DNA from: Fertoeibacter niger
GTDB taxonomy: Bacteria > Pseudomonadota > Alphaproteobacteria > Rhodobacterales > Rhodobacteraceae
Length of the DNA: 64,000 bases
NCBI RefSeq assembly: GCF_009380135.2
Contig: NZ_WHUT02000008.1
Span: 210,876-274,875, forward strand
Reading direction: 5' to 3'
Translations under genes and position numbers: made by a program
The notes under the pieces: generated by a model
Database searches by the model: none
Seen by the model: only the letters and a program-made list of their open reading frames with translations
Told to the model about the DNA's origin: nothing
Part shown: piece by piece, positions 17,204 through 25,227 of the stretch
Layout of the letters: each line of letters begins with the position of its first letter
Position numbering within the stretch: the stretch's first letter is position 1

Positions 17204-18183
17204 CGGGCTCCGAATTCGGCGGTGGATTGCACGGGAATTCGCAGTCTGAGGTCTGCTGCAGGCCGCAGACTCGCCAGCGTTTCCGCAAGCGCCTGCGTGC
17301 GCGGGGTGACGATGTCGCCGAAGGTCGCCACGAACTTTGCGTGGTCGGCCACGAAAGGGCGGGTCGCCTGATACGAAAGTTCGACCATCTCACGCAGTGG
17401 CTTGATCGCCAGCGACAAGAGCCGCAGTTGCCAAGGCGTGATGGCCTGAATCCGGGGGTTAAGGCCGGCGATCTCGCCCGCCTCACGGATCATCGCGCGG
17501 GTGGTTGTCACTGGGGCATTGGGCACGTGAAACACGCCGCCGCTGGCGCGCGGGTCGGTGCCCAGAATGGCCATCGCCGTGCCGAAGTCGGGCACATAAG
17601 TGTAGCTGTGGGGAAGGTCAGGGTTGCCCAGCACCCGCACGTATGCGCCGGAAAGCAGCGCCGTGAATACCTCGGCTCCAAGGGCCGCCTGCGTGACGCC
17701 GGGGCCGAAGAAGTCTGCGCCGCGCGCCACGGCCATGTCGATCCGCCCGTCCTGAAAAGCGGCCAGCAGTGCGCGGTGCATGGCAGCGCGCGTCGATCCC
17801 TTGCGCGTTCTGGCGATCAACGGCGTCTTTTCCGTCATCGGGCCGTCGACCGGCCCGTAGCCATAGAGGTTCTCGGCCACGACCAGCCTTGCCCGCGCCG
17901 CCTCGGCCAGCCGGATGGCGTTGTCCTGCAGGGCGGGAAACTCGGTGGGCCAAAGGTGGTAGGGTGGCTGCACGCAGAAGTATATCGCAGTTGCCCCCAT
18001 GGCGGCATTGCGCATGGCACCGGCATCAGACAGGTCGGCGGTAACCACCGTGGCCCCGTTCGGCAGGCCTTCAACAGCCCCGCGGCGGTTGACAAGGCGG
18101 ACGGTGTGGTCTCGGGCAAGGAGTGCACGGGCGGTGGCGAGGCCCAGCGGCCCGCTGCCAAGAACTAGGTGAAGCGAAGTCAT
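17200..18183 (-). CDS. NAD(P)-dependent epimerase/dehydratase family protein
   Basis: 327 residues from the ATG at 18183. The Rossmann start LHLVLGSGPLGLATARALL gives the GxGxxG-type nucleotide motif (residues about 8-13). A YGYGPVDGPM segment near residue 110 stands where extended SDRs keep their Tyr, without the canonical YxxxK. It therefore belongs to the atypical SDR group (NmrA/DUF-like) and may be a reductase or a redox sensor. It sits between the hydrolase and the DUF4386 gene in a four-gene operon facing a TetR regulator. Confidence 0.82.
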   Translation of the reverse strand: MTSLHLVLGSGPLGLATARALLARDHTVRLVNRRGAVEGLPNGATVVTADLSDAGAMRNAAMGATAIYFCVQPPYHLWPTEFPALQDNAIRLAEAARARLVVAENLYGYGPVDGPMTEKTPLIARTRKGSTRAAMHRALLAAFQDGRIDMAVARGADFFGPGVTQAALGAEVFTALLSGAYVRVLGNPDLPHSYTYVPDFGTAMAILGTDPRASGGVFHVPNAPVTTTRAMIREAGEIAGLNPRIQAITPWQLRLLSLAIKPLREMVELSYQATRPFVADHAKFVATFGDIVTPRTQALAETLASLRPAADLRLRIPVQSTAEFGAR

Positions 18184-18220
18184 CGAACGGGTTCCCAAAT
18201 GTGAAGGGTGAAGATTCGGG

Positions 18221-18934
18221 TCAGGCGGCGGCGCGGTGCCGCAGCGCGCCCAGCAGGTGCAAACCGATCAGGATCAGCCACAGCGACAGCCCGAGAAACC
18301 CGGCGATGGTGAAAAGCGAAAAGAGATCGCCGTTACGCCCCAGGGCGATGGCCAGCCCTTCGGCCGTGCCGATTCCGATGGTGATCGCGGTGGCAAAACC
18401 GATGCCGCCGGTCAGGCGCTTAGCCTGACGCCATTGCAGCGCCGACAGGGCCAACACGAAAAACACCAGCAGCCATTGGCCCAGATGCTCGCCAATCGCC
18501 ACACCGCCCCAAGTGTTCAGGATGTCGAACACCCCTTCGGCGGCGGCCTTGGCGGTTGCGTCCCCAGTTGCATGGCGCTGCGCAAGGCCGGGGATCACGA
18601 ACACCCAACGCCACAGCCCGATGGCCTGCGCCACGCCTGACAAGGCGCCAGTGATCGCCGCGAAGAGCGCCAGACGATCCGATGTGCTACGGTTTGCAGG
18701 TGTCAGTGCCAATGCGATGGATAGCGGCACAAGCAGAAGGGCTGCCCAAGCAAACGCATGCCAGGTCAGGATCAGCGGTGCGCCGCCGTCGGCAAAGCGT
18801 GACAGAGCCTCGGCTGCCGGGCGGCGCAGAATGTCGGGATAGTCATAGATCGCGACAAGATTGGCGTATGGCAGGTTAAATCCGATGGCCATTGCGATAG
18901 CAGAAAGGCCGAGAATGAGGGAACGATCAGTCAT
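18221..18934 (-). CDS. DUF4386-like integral membrane protein
   Basis: 237 residues with about six hydrophobic segments (approximately 5-25, 55-75, 85-110, 140-165, 175-195, 205-230). The LWLILIGLHLLGA ending and WGGVAIGEHLGQW region resemble DUF4386 proteins, which are often encoded next to TetR regulators and short-chain dehydrogenases. No function is established. It lies 24 bp downstream of the cupin gene and 37 bp upstream of the epimerase gene. Confidence 0.7.
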   Translation of the reverse strand: MTDRSLILGLSAIAMAIGFNLPYANLVAIYDYPDILRRPAAEALSRFADGGAPLILTWHAFAWAALLLVPLSIALALTPANRSTSDRLALFAAITGALSGVAQAIGLWRWVFVIPGLAQRHATGDATAKAAAEGVFDILNTWGGVAIGEHLGQWLLVFFVLALSALQWRQAKRLTGGIGFATAITIGIGTAEGLAIALGRNGDLFSLFTIAGFLGLSLWLILIGLHLLGALRHRAAA

Positions 18935-18958
18935 GATGGTTGCTTTCGGATGAAGGAT

Positions 18959-19474
18959 TCAATGAGTTGTGTCGGGGGCCAGTGCCGCGAAGGCGCTGAA
19001 CAGCACGCGCTGCAAGCCCATCGGCAGGCCGGAAAAGTGGAGATTGGTGTCCAGCAGCAACCGTGGCAGCCGCCGCGGATCGCGCGGCATCCCGGCGGCA
19101 TTGGCGCGTCCGGCTTCAGCCGAGGCCTGCATGCCGCGCAAAAACTGCTCGAACCCCACACCAGGGGTAGCGGTGCGGCGCAAGACCGCAGGAGAGTTCG
19201 ACGCGTCGCAAAAGCCGTGCAGGGTTTTGGAGCGGACCGACATGCTGGCCCCAGCCGCAAGCACACGTTCAGTCTTGCCGACCTGGAACGTCACGCAGCC
19301 CTCCAGCACCTCCAAGGTCCCGGTCAGATGGGAATGGCGGTGCAGCGGACTTCCGGCCGCCCCGGCTGGAATTTCTGTCGTGAACACTAAAGCGTTCCGT
19401 TTCCGGGTCGGGTGGGGGGACTTGAGTGTGACCACATCACGTGTCACCGCGTTCTTCAGCACTGTGTCGCTCAT
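18959..19474 (-). CDS. Cupin-domain protein
   Basis: 171 residues. The cupin core is at about residues 38-100: GSPLHRHSHLTGTLEVLEG gives the first motif with His residues for metal, and the second motif is reduced (KTLHGFCDAS). Its sequence suggests a small metal-binding sensor or enzyme, substrate unknown. It is the first gene of the four-gene operon, and its start codon is only 12 bp from the first of three repressor sites, so it should be the gene most tightly controlled by the divergent TetR protein. Confidence 0.82.
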   Translation of the reverse strand: MSDTVLKNAVTRDVVTLKSPHPTRKRNALVFTTEIPAGAAGSPLHRHSHLTGTLEVLEGCVTFQVGKTERVLAAGASMSVRSKTLHGFCDASNSPAVLRRTATPGVGFEQFLRGMQASAEAGRANAAGMPRDPRRLPRLLLDTNLHFSGLPMGLQRVLFSAFAALAPDTTH

Positions 19475-19486
19475 CGCTTCCCCTTA

Positions 19487-19547
19487 TCACCGTGTGGTGA
19501 CATGCATACGTCACTATACGGTGACATGTAAAGTCACCATGTGGAGA
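19487..19547. promoter_or_regulatory. Three tandem inverted-repeat operators between cupin and tetR
   Basis: TCACC-N4-GGTGA type inverted repeats occur three times: TCACCGTGTGGTGA (19487-19500, perfect), TCACTATACGGTGA (19511-19524, one mismatch) and TCACCATGTGGAGA (19534-19547, one mismatch). Centre spacings are 24 and 23 bp. A further GGTGACA half-site lies at about 19600. The layout fits cooperative binding of several TetR dimers across a divergent promoter. Confidence 0.82.
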
Positions 19548-19621
19548 CAAATTTGCACACTCGGGTTGCGCGAATGCGCCGAGCGGATTATCTCCAGTCG
19601 GTGACACGACAGGAGAGCGTC

Positions 19622-20284
19622 ATGGAAGGCAACGAAAGCAGCCCGGAAGCCCCAAACGACGCGGCACTTGTCAAGGATCGCAGCCGTGATCGGGCCGCGA
19701 CCGAGCGGCGAATACTTGATGCCGCCCAATCTATCCTGACCGAGCAGGGGTCGGCGGGTTTCGGGGTCAATGCCGTGGCGCGGGCCGCGGGCGTCGACAA
19801 GCAGTTGATCTATCGCTACTTCGGGGGCCTCGACGGGCTGCTTGTGGCACTTGGCGAACGCCTGGCCGAGTGGTGGCAAAACAAGCTGCTTGCGGATGCA
19901 CCGGCCACGCCACAACAAAGTTATGGCGATTTGATGGAAATTCTTGCCCTCAGGTTGGTTCAAATCATGCGCAGCGAACCGCTGGCCCAGCAATGTGCTC
20001 TCTGGGAACTGACCGATGCATCAAGTCCTGTCGCCGCGATCACCGCGGCACGCGCGCGGGCGCTCGGTGCATGGATGGCCCGCGCCCGCGGTGACCTGCG
20101 GCCCCCAAAGGGTGTCGATGCCCCTGCAATCAACGCCTTGATTGTCTCTGGCATCAGCTACTTTGTTCTCGCCGGTCGAACATCGAGTAGTGTCATCGGA
20201 CTTGAAACCAGGGACGAAGCAACTTGGGCGCGGATCGAGTCAGCTGTCCGCGCCCTTGTTAAGGGTGTTTATCACGCCCCATGA
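19622..20284 (+). CDS. TetR-family transcriptional regulator
   Basis: 220 residues from the ATG at 19622, preceded by ACAGGAGAGCGTC. The N-terminal helix-turn-helix spans about residues 21-70 (TERRILDAAQSILTEQGSAG then VNAVARAAGVDKQLIYRYFG), and the C-terminal ligand domain is variable. It should repress the divergent cupin-DUF4386-epimerase-hydrolase operon and itself through the three operators at 19487-19547. The inducer is unknown, but the operon enzymes suggest a small carbonyl or ester compound. Confidence 0.92.
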   Translation: MEGNESSPEAPNDAALVKDRSRDRAATERRILDAAQSILTEQGSAGFGVNAVARAAGVDKQLIYRYFGGLDGLLVALGERLAEWWQNKLLADAPATPQQSYGDLMEILALRLVQIMRSEPLAQQCALWELTDASSPVAAITAARARALGAWMARARGDLRPPKGVDAPAINALIVSGISYFVLAGRTSSSVIGLETRDEATWARIESAVRALVKGVYHAP

Positions 20285-20503
20285 GCACTCGGTCGACACG
20301 GGCCCAGACTGTTCTCTGGGGCAGACGGCAGATTTTGTTGAAGGGATAGGCGGGCCAGAGTCTAGCCAAGCGTTTGCTTTCTGTGCGGCAGCTTGTTTCG
20401 TGGGCACCAAGATAGGTGTGTGGAGTCCGAGATGATGCAGTCGCCGTCACGGCTTTGGCGTTGACTGAACTGGATTTGCAACACGCGGATGCTGCGGACG
20501 AAT

Positions 20504-20780
20504 TCAAAGGCATCGCCTGAAACGGCGACGTCGGCGCGCTCGCCACGCTGGACCCGAACCTGTGGCGGCGGATCCTGCGGCACGTTGATTTGAGGCGCGG
20601 CCCGGAAGGCGATGCCGTATATTCGCCGCCGTGTCCTTCGGTGTGCCGTCGGGCTTGTATTCAATGCTCACGGCCATGATCGCGGGATCATGGGTCAGGA
20701 TGTTGAAGAAGCTGAACGATCTTGCATTGGGCACGCCATCCGCCGACAGCGTGGTGATCAGTGCGATGGGGCGGGGAACT
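20504..20780 (-). pseudogene. Fragment of a flavin reductase-like gene
   Basis: On the minus strand, PRPIALITTLSADGVPNARS then FSFFNILTHDPAIMAVSIE and PDGTPKDTAANIR match the N-terminal half of the flavin reductase (DIM6/NTAB) family, which binds FMN. The frame is lost after the NIR motif near 20625 and no continuation can be recovered. The expected 5' end is cut a few bases before the deleted IS element at 20787. The gene is non-functional. Confidence 0.7.
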
Positions 20781-20786
20781 ACGGTG

Positions 20787-21122
20787 GGCTCTGTTGCACA
20801 AATCTCGTGAGGGATTCATCTTGTGAATCCAGCGTGGTAGCTTGGGCGTCATGAGCAGACCCACACCCGCGACCCACAAGACCCGGGACTGGCCAGCTTA
20901 TATCACCGACGAAGCCGTGCAGAGGCCAAGATGCACTGTGTGAAACTGCTGGGGCAGCGCCTGTCCGCCCGGGACTTCGACCGTCAGGTCGCAGAACTCC
21001 AACTGCGCGTTGCCGTCCTGAACGGCTTCACTGCGCTCGGCATCCCTGTCACGGAAGCTGTGGGATAAGTCCGTCTGGGGAAAGGGGAGCCTCGGCCCTC
21101 AGCTGATTTGTGCAACAGACCC
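20787..21122. mobile_element. 336-bp internally deleted IS5-family element with both termini
   Basis: Terminal inverted repeats GGCTCTGTTGCACAAATC (20787-20804) and, reversed, GGGTCTGTTGCACAAATC (21122-21105) match at 17 of 18 positions. Inside, an ATG at 20851 starts MSRPTPATHKTRDWPAY, the N-terminus of an IS5-group transposase. After an out-of-frame junction near 20900 the C-terminus follows: AKMHCVKLLGQRLSARDFD then VAVLNGFTALGIPVTEAVG. The catalytic DDE core is gone, so it could only move with a transposase supplied in trans. I see no clear target-site duplication. Confidence 0.82.
20924..21067 (+). pseudogene. C-terminal remnant of an IS5-family transposase
   Basis: Inside the deleted element, the frame RRSRAEAKMHCVKLLGQR followed by LSARDFDRQVAELQLRVAV and FTALGIPVTEAVG to a stop is the conserved C-terminal end of IS5-group transposases, including the E of the DDE triad in its R-x-x-x-E setting (RRSRAE). 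The two other acidic residues are in the deleted part. Confidence 0.75.
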
Positions 21123-21654
21123 TGCGGCAATGGAAAAAGTGATGACGCGTCTTGCCCCCGTGCTGCGCGCACACGGATCACACATGAACATGGAAATCCT
21201 GCATGTCGGCGATGCAGGCTTCGAATTCCCTCCGGATCAAATCCGAAAAGGTGCGCATGTCTTTTCGAGACGCAGGCAGGAACGGCCGGTCGGGGGGATG
21301 CAGGCATCGGGCCGGACCCTCGGCTGCGAACAAAGCGATCAACAGCACATGCGGTCAAGGGCATAAAGCCCCGCATCCCGGGCAGGAATTCCTTTGGCAA
21401 GGCTATTAAGCGCGATAAGCGCAACTTATCAGGGCTATTTGGTGGCGACATGACGTATGGTAGTGGTCTGCATTATCCATCTATTATGCACATTAATCAA
21501 TTTAAGTTCTGCAATAGCTACTAATATCCGAGAACGACAAAGTCGCCAGCCGTCAGAATCGCGGCATATGCCCTGGAAGCTGCGCAGATCTGTGCGTTGA
21601 CCCCGAGGCAGCGTCATCCCGGCTCTGCGGCCGCTTTGCTGACAAGGCCGGCAG
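21123..21654. other. No intact gene; AT-richer insertion scar
   Basis: This stretch includes a distinctly AT-rich block (about 21390-21530), unlike the GC-rich neighbours, with no convincing frame or ribosome-binding site. It lies between the deleted IS element and an AraC remnant. I see nothing to annotate as functional. Confidence 0.4.
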
Positions 21655-21824
21655 CGTGCATGAGCAGCCGGGGGCACGCCGACATGCCGGTGGAAGGCGG
21701 GTTTGATTGTGCTGGCCGATCGGTGGCCGATGCGACTTGCGGCCTCACGCAGCGCCAGATTGCCCTCATTCAAAAGGGTCGTTGCGACGACCATCCGCCA
21801 GGCGACCAGACATTCCATCGGCCT
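21655..21824 (-). pseudogene. Remnant of an AraC-family regulator (C-terminal helix-turn-helix)
   Basis: On the minus strand the frame encodes PMECLVAWRMVVATTLL, LNEGNLALREAASRIGHRSA and FHRHVGVPPAAHAR, matching the second helix-turn-helix of AraC regulators (family form: P-x-x-Y-L-x-x-W-R-M ... A-x-x-x-G-Y-x-S-x-x-x-F-x-x-A-F-x-R-x-x-G-x-x-P). Key residues have decayed (Tyr to His, Ser-Ala-Phe to Ser-Thr-Ile). The N-terminal sensor domain is not recognisable. Confidence 0.65.
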
Positions 21825-22132
21825 GATGCAGACGCAGGGCAAGTAGCCATCGAATAAGGATGATCCCGACATCCCGGCTTCACCGGCAGACGCCAACGCC
21901 GTGGCCGGGGCGCGTGGTTGAAACTTGGGTCCTTGCTGCCATGCCGAGTTCTGGCGGCGATGAAACGGCAGGGTCGGGCATAGTGTCAGAACCCCGCGCT
22001 CATGACGTTCTGCCGCGCGGTCAGGCATATTGGCCCCGTTGCTTGAGCGTCAGGAATGCGCAGGCGCTTGGGTGCCGCCAGGGGCGTGCAATGTTCGCGA
22101 TTGGAAAGATCGCCACAGAATAGGCAATAAAA
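21825..22132. other. No intact gene upstream of the aldehyde dehydrogenase
   Basis: Continues the decayed AraC frame without recognisable domains. The last 20 bp become A/T-rich and merge into the operator at 22133. The promoter of the catabolic operon must lie here or within the operator region. Confidence 0.35.
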
Positions 22133-22149
22133 TTATTGCATATCCATAA
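22133..22149. promoter_or_regulatory. Catabolic operator A (presumed IclR site)
   Basis: TTATTGCATATCCATAA, matching the consensus TTATTGNNNTACGATAA found at three other sites in this island at 14 of the 17 positions allowing for ambiguous centre bases. It lies 75 bp upstream of the aldehyde dehydrogenase start and should control the aldehyde dehydrogenase-TRAP-alcohol dehydrogenase-iclR operon. Confidence 0.6.
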
Positions 22150-22223
22150 AAAGTGCATTAGCCTTGGTCAAAGGGAGCGTTGGCAGTCGTCAGCGCGAGG
22201 CAAGTGCAGGGGGGGGGCTTTCC

Positions 22224-23681
22224 GTGGCGAAAGTAACGCTGGCAGAGCGTATGCTCATCGGAGGCGAGCTCGTCGAAGCCATCGACGGTGCCTGGATCGA
22301 GAGTATCAATCCAGCAGATGAAACTGTTATCGGCCGCGTCCCGCGCGGATCTGCGGCAGATGCAGCACGGGCGGTCGAAGCGGCAAATGCAGCATTTCCT
22401 GCCTGGGCGGCGATCTCCGTCGCAGAGCGCGCCACAGCCATGCGCGCCTTCGCCGCACGGATTTCCGACCTGGCCGAAGAGTTCCTGCGAATCGAGGTGT
22501 TGGACACGGGCAATACCGTGCGGCCGATGCGCCATGACGTGAAATACTCTGTCGACAGCCTCGATTACTATGCGGGCCTCGGATATGAGCTGAAGGGTGA
22601 GACGATCCCCGCGTCGACAAGCGGGCTGCATCTGACCCTGCGCGAGCCTTACGGTGCTGTCGTGCGGATCACGCCGTTCAACCACCCGCTGATGTTTGCC
22701 GTGTCACGCACGGCAGCGGCGCTGGCGGCGGGGAATACGGTGATCGTCAAGCCCTCGGAAACCAGCCCGCTGTCAACGGCCCTTCTGGCCGAAGTTGCCC
22801 GCGAGACGCTTCCGCCCGGGGTGTTCAACATCGTGACCGGGCTTGGCGGCGAGGCTGGCGATGCCCTGGTTCGTCACCCGGGTATCCGGCGCATCGCCTT
22901 CACCGGCTCGGTTCCGACGGGCATGGCGATCCAGCGCGCCGCGGCCGAGGTTTCGGTGAAACGGGTGTCGCTGGAACTGGGCGGCAAGAATCCTTTCATC
23001 GCCTTTCCCGACTGCGATCCCGACGAGATCGCGCAGGCGGCGGTGCGGGGCATGAACTTTACCTGGCAAGGGCAATCCTGCGGGTCGACCAGCCGTCTTC
23101 TGGTGCATGAAAGCCTCCATGACGCCGTGGTGGACCGCGTTGCCGCGCTGGTCGATGCGATCCGGGTGGGCGACCCCATGAGCGAGGATACGGACATGGG
23201 TCCGATCAATTCGGCAGGGCAATACCGGCGCGTCATGTCGATGATCCAGATGGCCAAGGATGACGGCGCACGTCTGGTATCGGGCGGAGCGCGCCCCGCC
23301 GGCAGCGATTTCACCCGCGGCTACTGGGTGCGCCCCACCGTCTTTGCGGGGGTGGAGCCGAATGCGCGCATTGCCCAGCAAGAGGTGTTCGGCCCCGTGT
23401 TGTCGGTGATCCGCTGGCGCACTGTCGAGGAGGCGATCGCCATCGCCAACAGCACCGAATTCGGGCTGACCGCCGCAATCTGGACCCATGACATTGACCG
23501 CGCGCTGAGCACGGCGCGGCAGGTGCAGTCGGGCCATGTCTGGATCAACGATGTCAGCGCGCACTACCCCGCCGTGCCCTTCGGTGGCTACAGGAACAGC
23601 GGCGTTGGCAACGAGGAATCGATCGAGGAGCTGTTCAGCTACACGCTGACCAAGGCGATCAACATTTCACTTCGGGGCTAA
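22224..23681 (+). CDS. NAD(P)-dependent aldehyde dehydrogenase
   Basis: 485 residues from the GTG at 22224, which follows an A-GGGGGGGGG tract that can act as Shine-Dalgarno; ATG at 22251 (MLIGGELVEA) is the main alternative. Family motifs are all present: TPFNHPLMFAVSRTAAAL, FTGSVPTGMAI, the general base Glu in SLELGGKNPF (about residue 252), the nucleophile Cys in WQGQSCGS (about 285), and FGPVLSV. It oxidises an aldehyde to its acid. As first gene of an operon with a zinc alcohol dehydrogenase and next to gentisate-pathway genes, an aromatic aldehyde such as 3-hydroxybenzaldehyde is a reasonable guess, not proven. Confidence 0.92.
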   Translation: MAKVTLAERMLIGGELVEAIDGAWIESINPADETVIGRVPRGSAADAARAVEAANAAFPAWAAISVAERATAMRAFAARISDLAEEFLRIEVLDTGNTVRPMRHDVKYSVDSLDYYAGLGYELKGETIPASTSGLHLTLREPYGAVVRITPFNHPLMFAVSRTAAALAAGNTVIVKPSETSPLSTALLAEVARETLPPGVFNIVTGLGGEAGDALVRHPGIRRIAFTGSVPTGMAIQRAAAEVSVKRVSLELGGKNPFIAFPDCDPDEIAQAAVRGMNFTWQGQSCGSTSRLLVHESLHDAVVDRVAALVDAIRVGDPMSEDTDMGPINSAGQYRRVMSMIQMAKDDGARLVSGGARPAGSDFTRGYWVRPTVFAGVEPNARIAQQEVFGPVLSVIRWRTVEEAIAIANSTEFGLTAAIWTHDIDRALSTARQVQSGHVWINDVSAHYPAVPFGGYRNSGVGNEESIEELFSYTLTKAINISLRG

Positions 23682-23729
23682 TCTTGACATAACCGGCCCC
23701 ACACGGGGCCATTCCACTGGGAGGATGGA

Positions 23730-24710
23730 ATGAAGACCATGTTCAAACCGGTCACACTTGCACTTGTGCTGACACTGACGGGCCTTGCACCAGGTGCGCG
23801 CGCCGAAACCTACAGAATGCTCAGCAGCTGGGACACCTCGACCGAGCCGGTCGCGGCCTTTGTTGCCGAGACGTTCATTCCCCAGTTCGAGGCGGCGCTT
23901 CCGGGCCACAGCGTTACCGCCTTCGGGCCGGAATCGGTCCCGCCTTTCGAACAGATGGAACCGGTGCGTGCCGGTGTCTTCCAGCTGCTGTTCACGCATA
24001 CGGCCTATCACTATGGCACGACGCGCGGAGCCTTTGCGGTGGATGCCATCGGCGGCACGGTCACCGAGCGGCGCGAGGCCGGAATATGGGACGAAGTCGA
24101 TCGCCACTACAATACGCTGGGCCTGAAGCTGATTGCGCTGGTGCCCGTGCCGCTAGGATTCCAGATCCAGACATCGGCCCCGCTGGTGGACGGGCAGTTC
24201 ACCGGCATGTCGATCCGGGGCAGCCAGGTCTATCACGGCCTGATCAGCGAACTTGGCGGGGCACCGGTGGTGATGCCTATCGGCGAGGTCTATACCGCGC
24301 TGGATCGGGGCGTCGTGCAGGGTGCTGCCGGGCCCCTGCTGGGGGCGGTGTCGCTGGACTGGAATTCGGTCGCGACCAATCTGGTGCGGCCGCGGTTTGG
24401 AACGCCGACCTACTATCTGCTGATGAACATGGACACGTTCGAGGCGCTTCCGGCGGATCAGCAGGATGCACTTCTGCGGGTTGGGGCCGACCTTGAACTG
24501 GCGTCAGAGCCGCATTTCCAGGCCGCCATGGAGGCAGAAGAAGCAGCCCTCATCGCTTCGGGATCGACCGTGGTCGAGATCGGAGGAGACAAGGCGGCGC
24601 AGATCCCCCAGATCTGGGCGGATACGCTGTTTTCCGCGGCGTCCGAAACCGATGCCGAGGTGTCCAACCGGCTGCGCGAGCTTGCCCGCGCGGCTGGCCT
24701 GACGCCCTGA
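23730..24710 (+). CDS. TRAP transporter substrate-binding protein, DctP family
   Basis: 326 residues with a Sec signal peptide ending GARA (about residue 25). The mature part carries the DctP pattern, including the TGMSIRG segment (Arg near residue 165, the carboxylate-binding Arg of the family) and VVMPIGEVYTALDRGVVQG. It should capture an organic acid in the periplasm for the DctQM membrane proteins encoded next. A ribosome-binding site GGGAGG precedes the ATG. The substrate is presumably an aromatic acid of this island, but other carboxylates are possible. Confidence 0.92.
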   Translation: MKTMFKPVTLALVLTLTGLAPGARAETYRMLSSWDTSTEPVAAFVAETFIPQFEAALPGHSVTAFGPESVPPFEQMEPVRAGVFQLLFTHTAYHYGTTRGAFAVDAIGGTVTERREAGIWDEVDRHYNTLGLKLIALVPVPLGFQIQTSAPLVDGQFTGMSIRGSQVYHGLISELGGAPVVMPIGEVYTALDRGVVQGAAGPLLGAVSLDWNSVATNLVRPRFGTPTYYLLMNMDTFEALPADQQDALLRVGADLELASEPHFQAAMEAEEAALIASGSTVVEIGGDKAAQIPQIWADTLFSAASETDAEVSNRLRELARAAGLTP

Positions 24711-24738
24711 GCATAACCGACTGAACCGGGGAACAAGC

Positions 24739-25227
24739 ATGTCAGGCATCTTCGCACGCTGGATTCAGATCTGCACCATGATCGCGGTTGCGGCGACCTG
24801 CATGATCCTGCTGCTTACCCTGTTCGAGATCGTCATGCGGCGCAGCGGCCATCCGACCTACTGGGTTCTGGACAGCTGCGCCTACCTTCTTTGCCTCATG
24901 GTCGGCTCGGCATTTCCGGCCATCACGGCGCGCAATGGAAATGTCGCGATTACCCTTGTCGTCGACGCGCTTCCGCAAGGTCCGCGGCGCATGACCTATC
25001 GCGGCATAGACCTGCTGAGCGGGATCGGCTGTGCAATCGCCGCTGTTTTGTGTGTCATCGTTCTGCAACGGCAGATCGACCAGGGCATCACCACCGTCTC
25101 GGGCGTTGTCATTCCGAAATGGTGGCTGACGGCCGCCATCCTGCACGGGCTTTTGGGCAGCTGTTTGATCCATCTGCTTCACGCCGGTGCCGGCAGACCT
25201 AACCAGAAACAGGAAAGCGCCGTCTGA
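24739..25227 (+). CDS. TRAP transporter small permease, DctQ family
   Basis: 162 residues with four hydrophobic segments (about 10-32, 48-68, 86-108, 128-150) and the RRSGHPTYWVLDS motif typical of DctQ after the first segment. It forms the membrane complex with the DctM protein whose ATG overlaps its stop (TGATG). The proton- or sodium-driven system imports the acid bound by the DctP protein. Confidence 0.9.
   Translation: MSGIFARWIQICTMIAVAATCMILLLTLFEIVMRRSGHPTYWVLDSCAYLLCLMVGSAFPAITARNGNVAITLVVDALPQGPRRMTYRGIDLLSGIGCAIAAVLCVIVLQRQIDQGITTVSGVVIPKWWLTAAILHGLLGSCLIHLLHAGAGRPNQKQESAV

Noticed and set aside
22164..22223. TTG start at 22164 for the aldehyde dehydrogenase
   Set aside because: The extra 20 residues are not family-like, and the later GTG has a better ribosome-binding context close to the first conserved segment.
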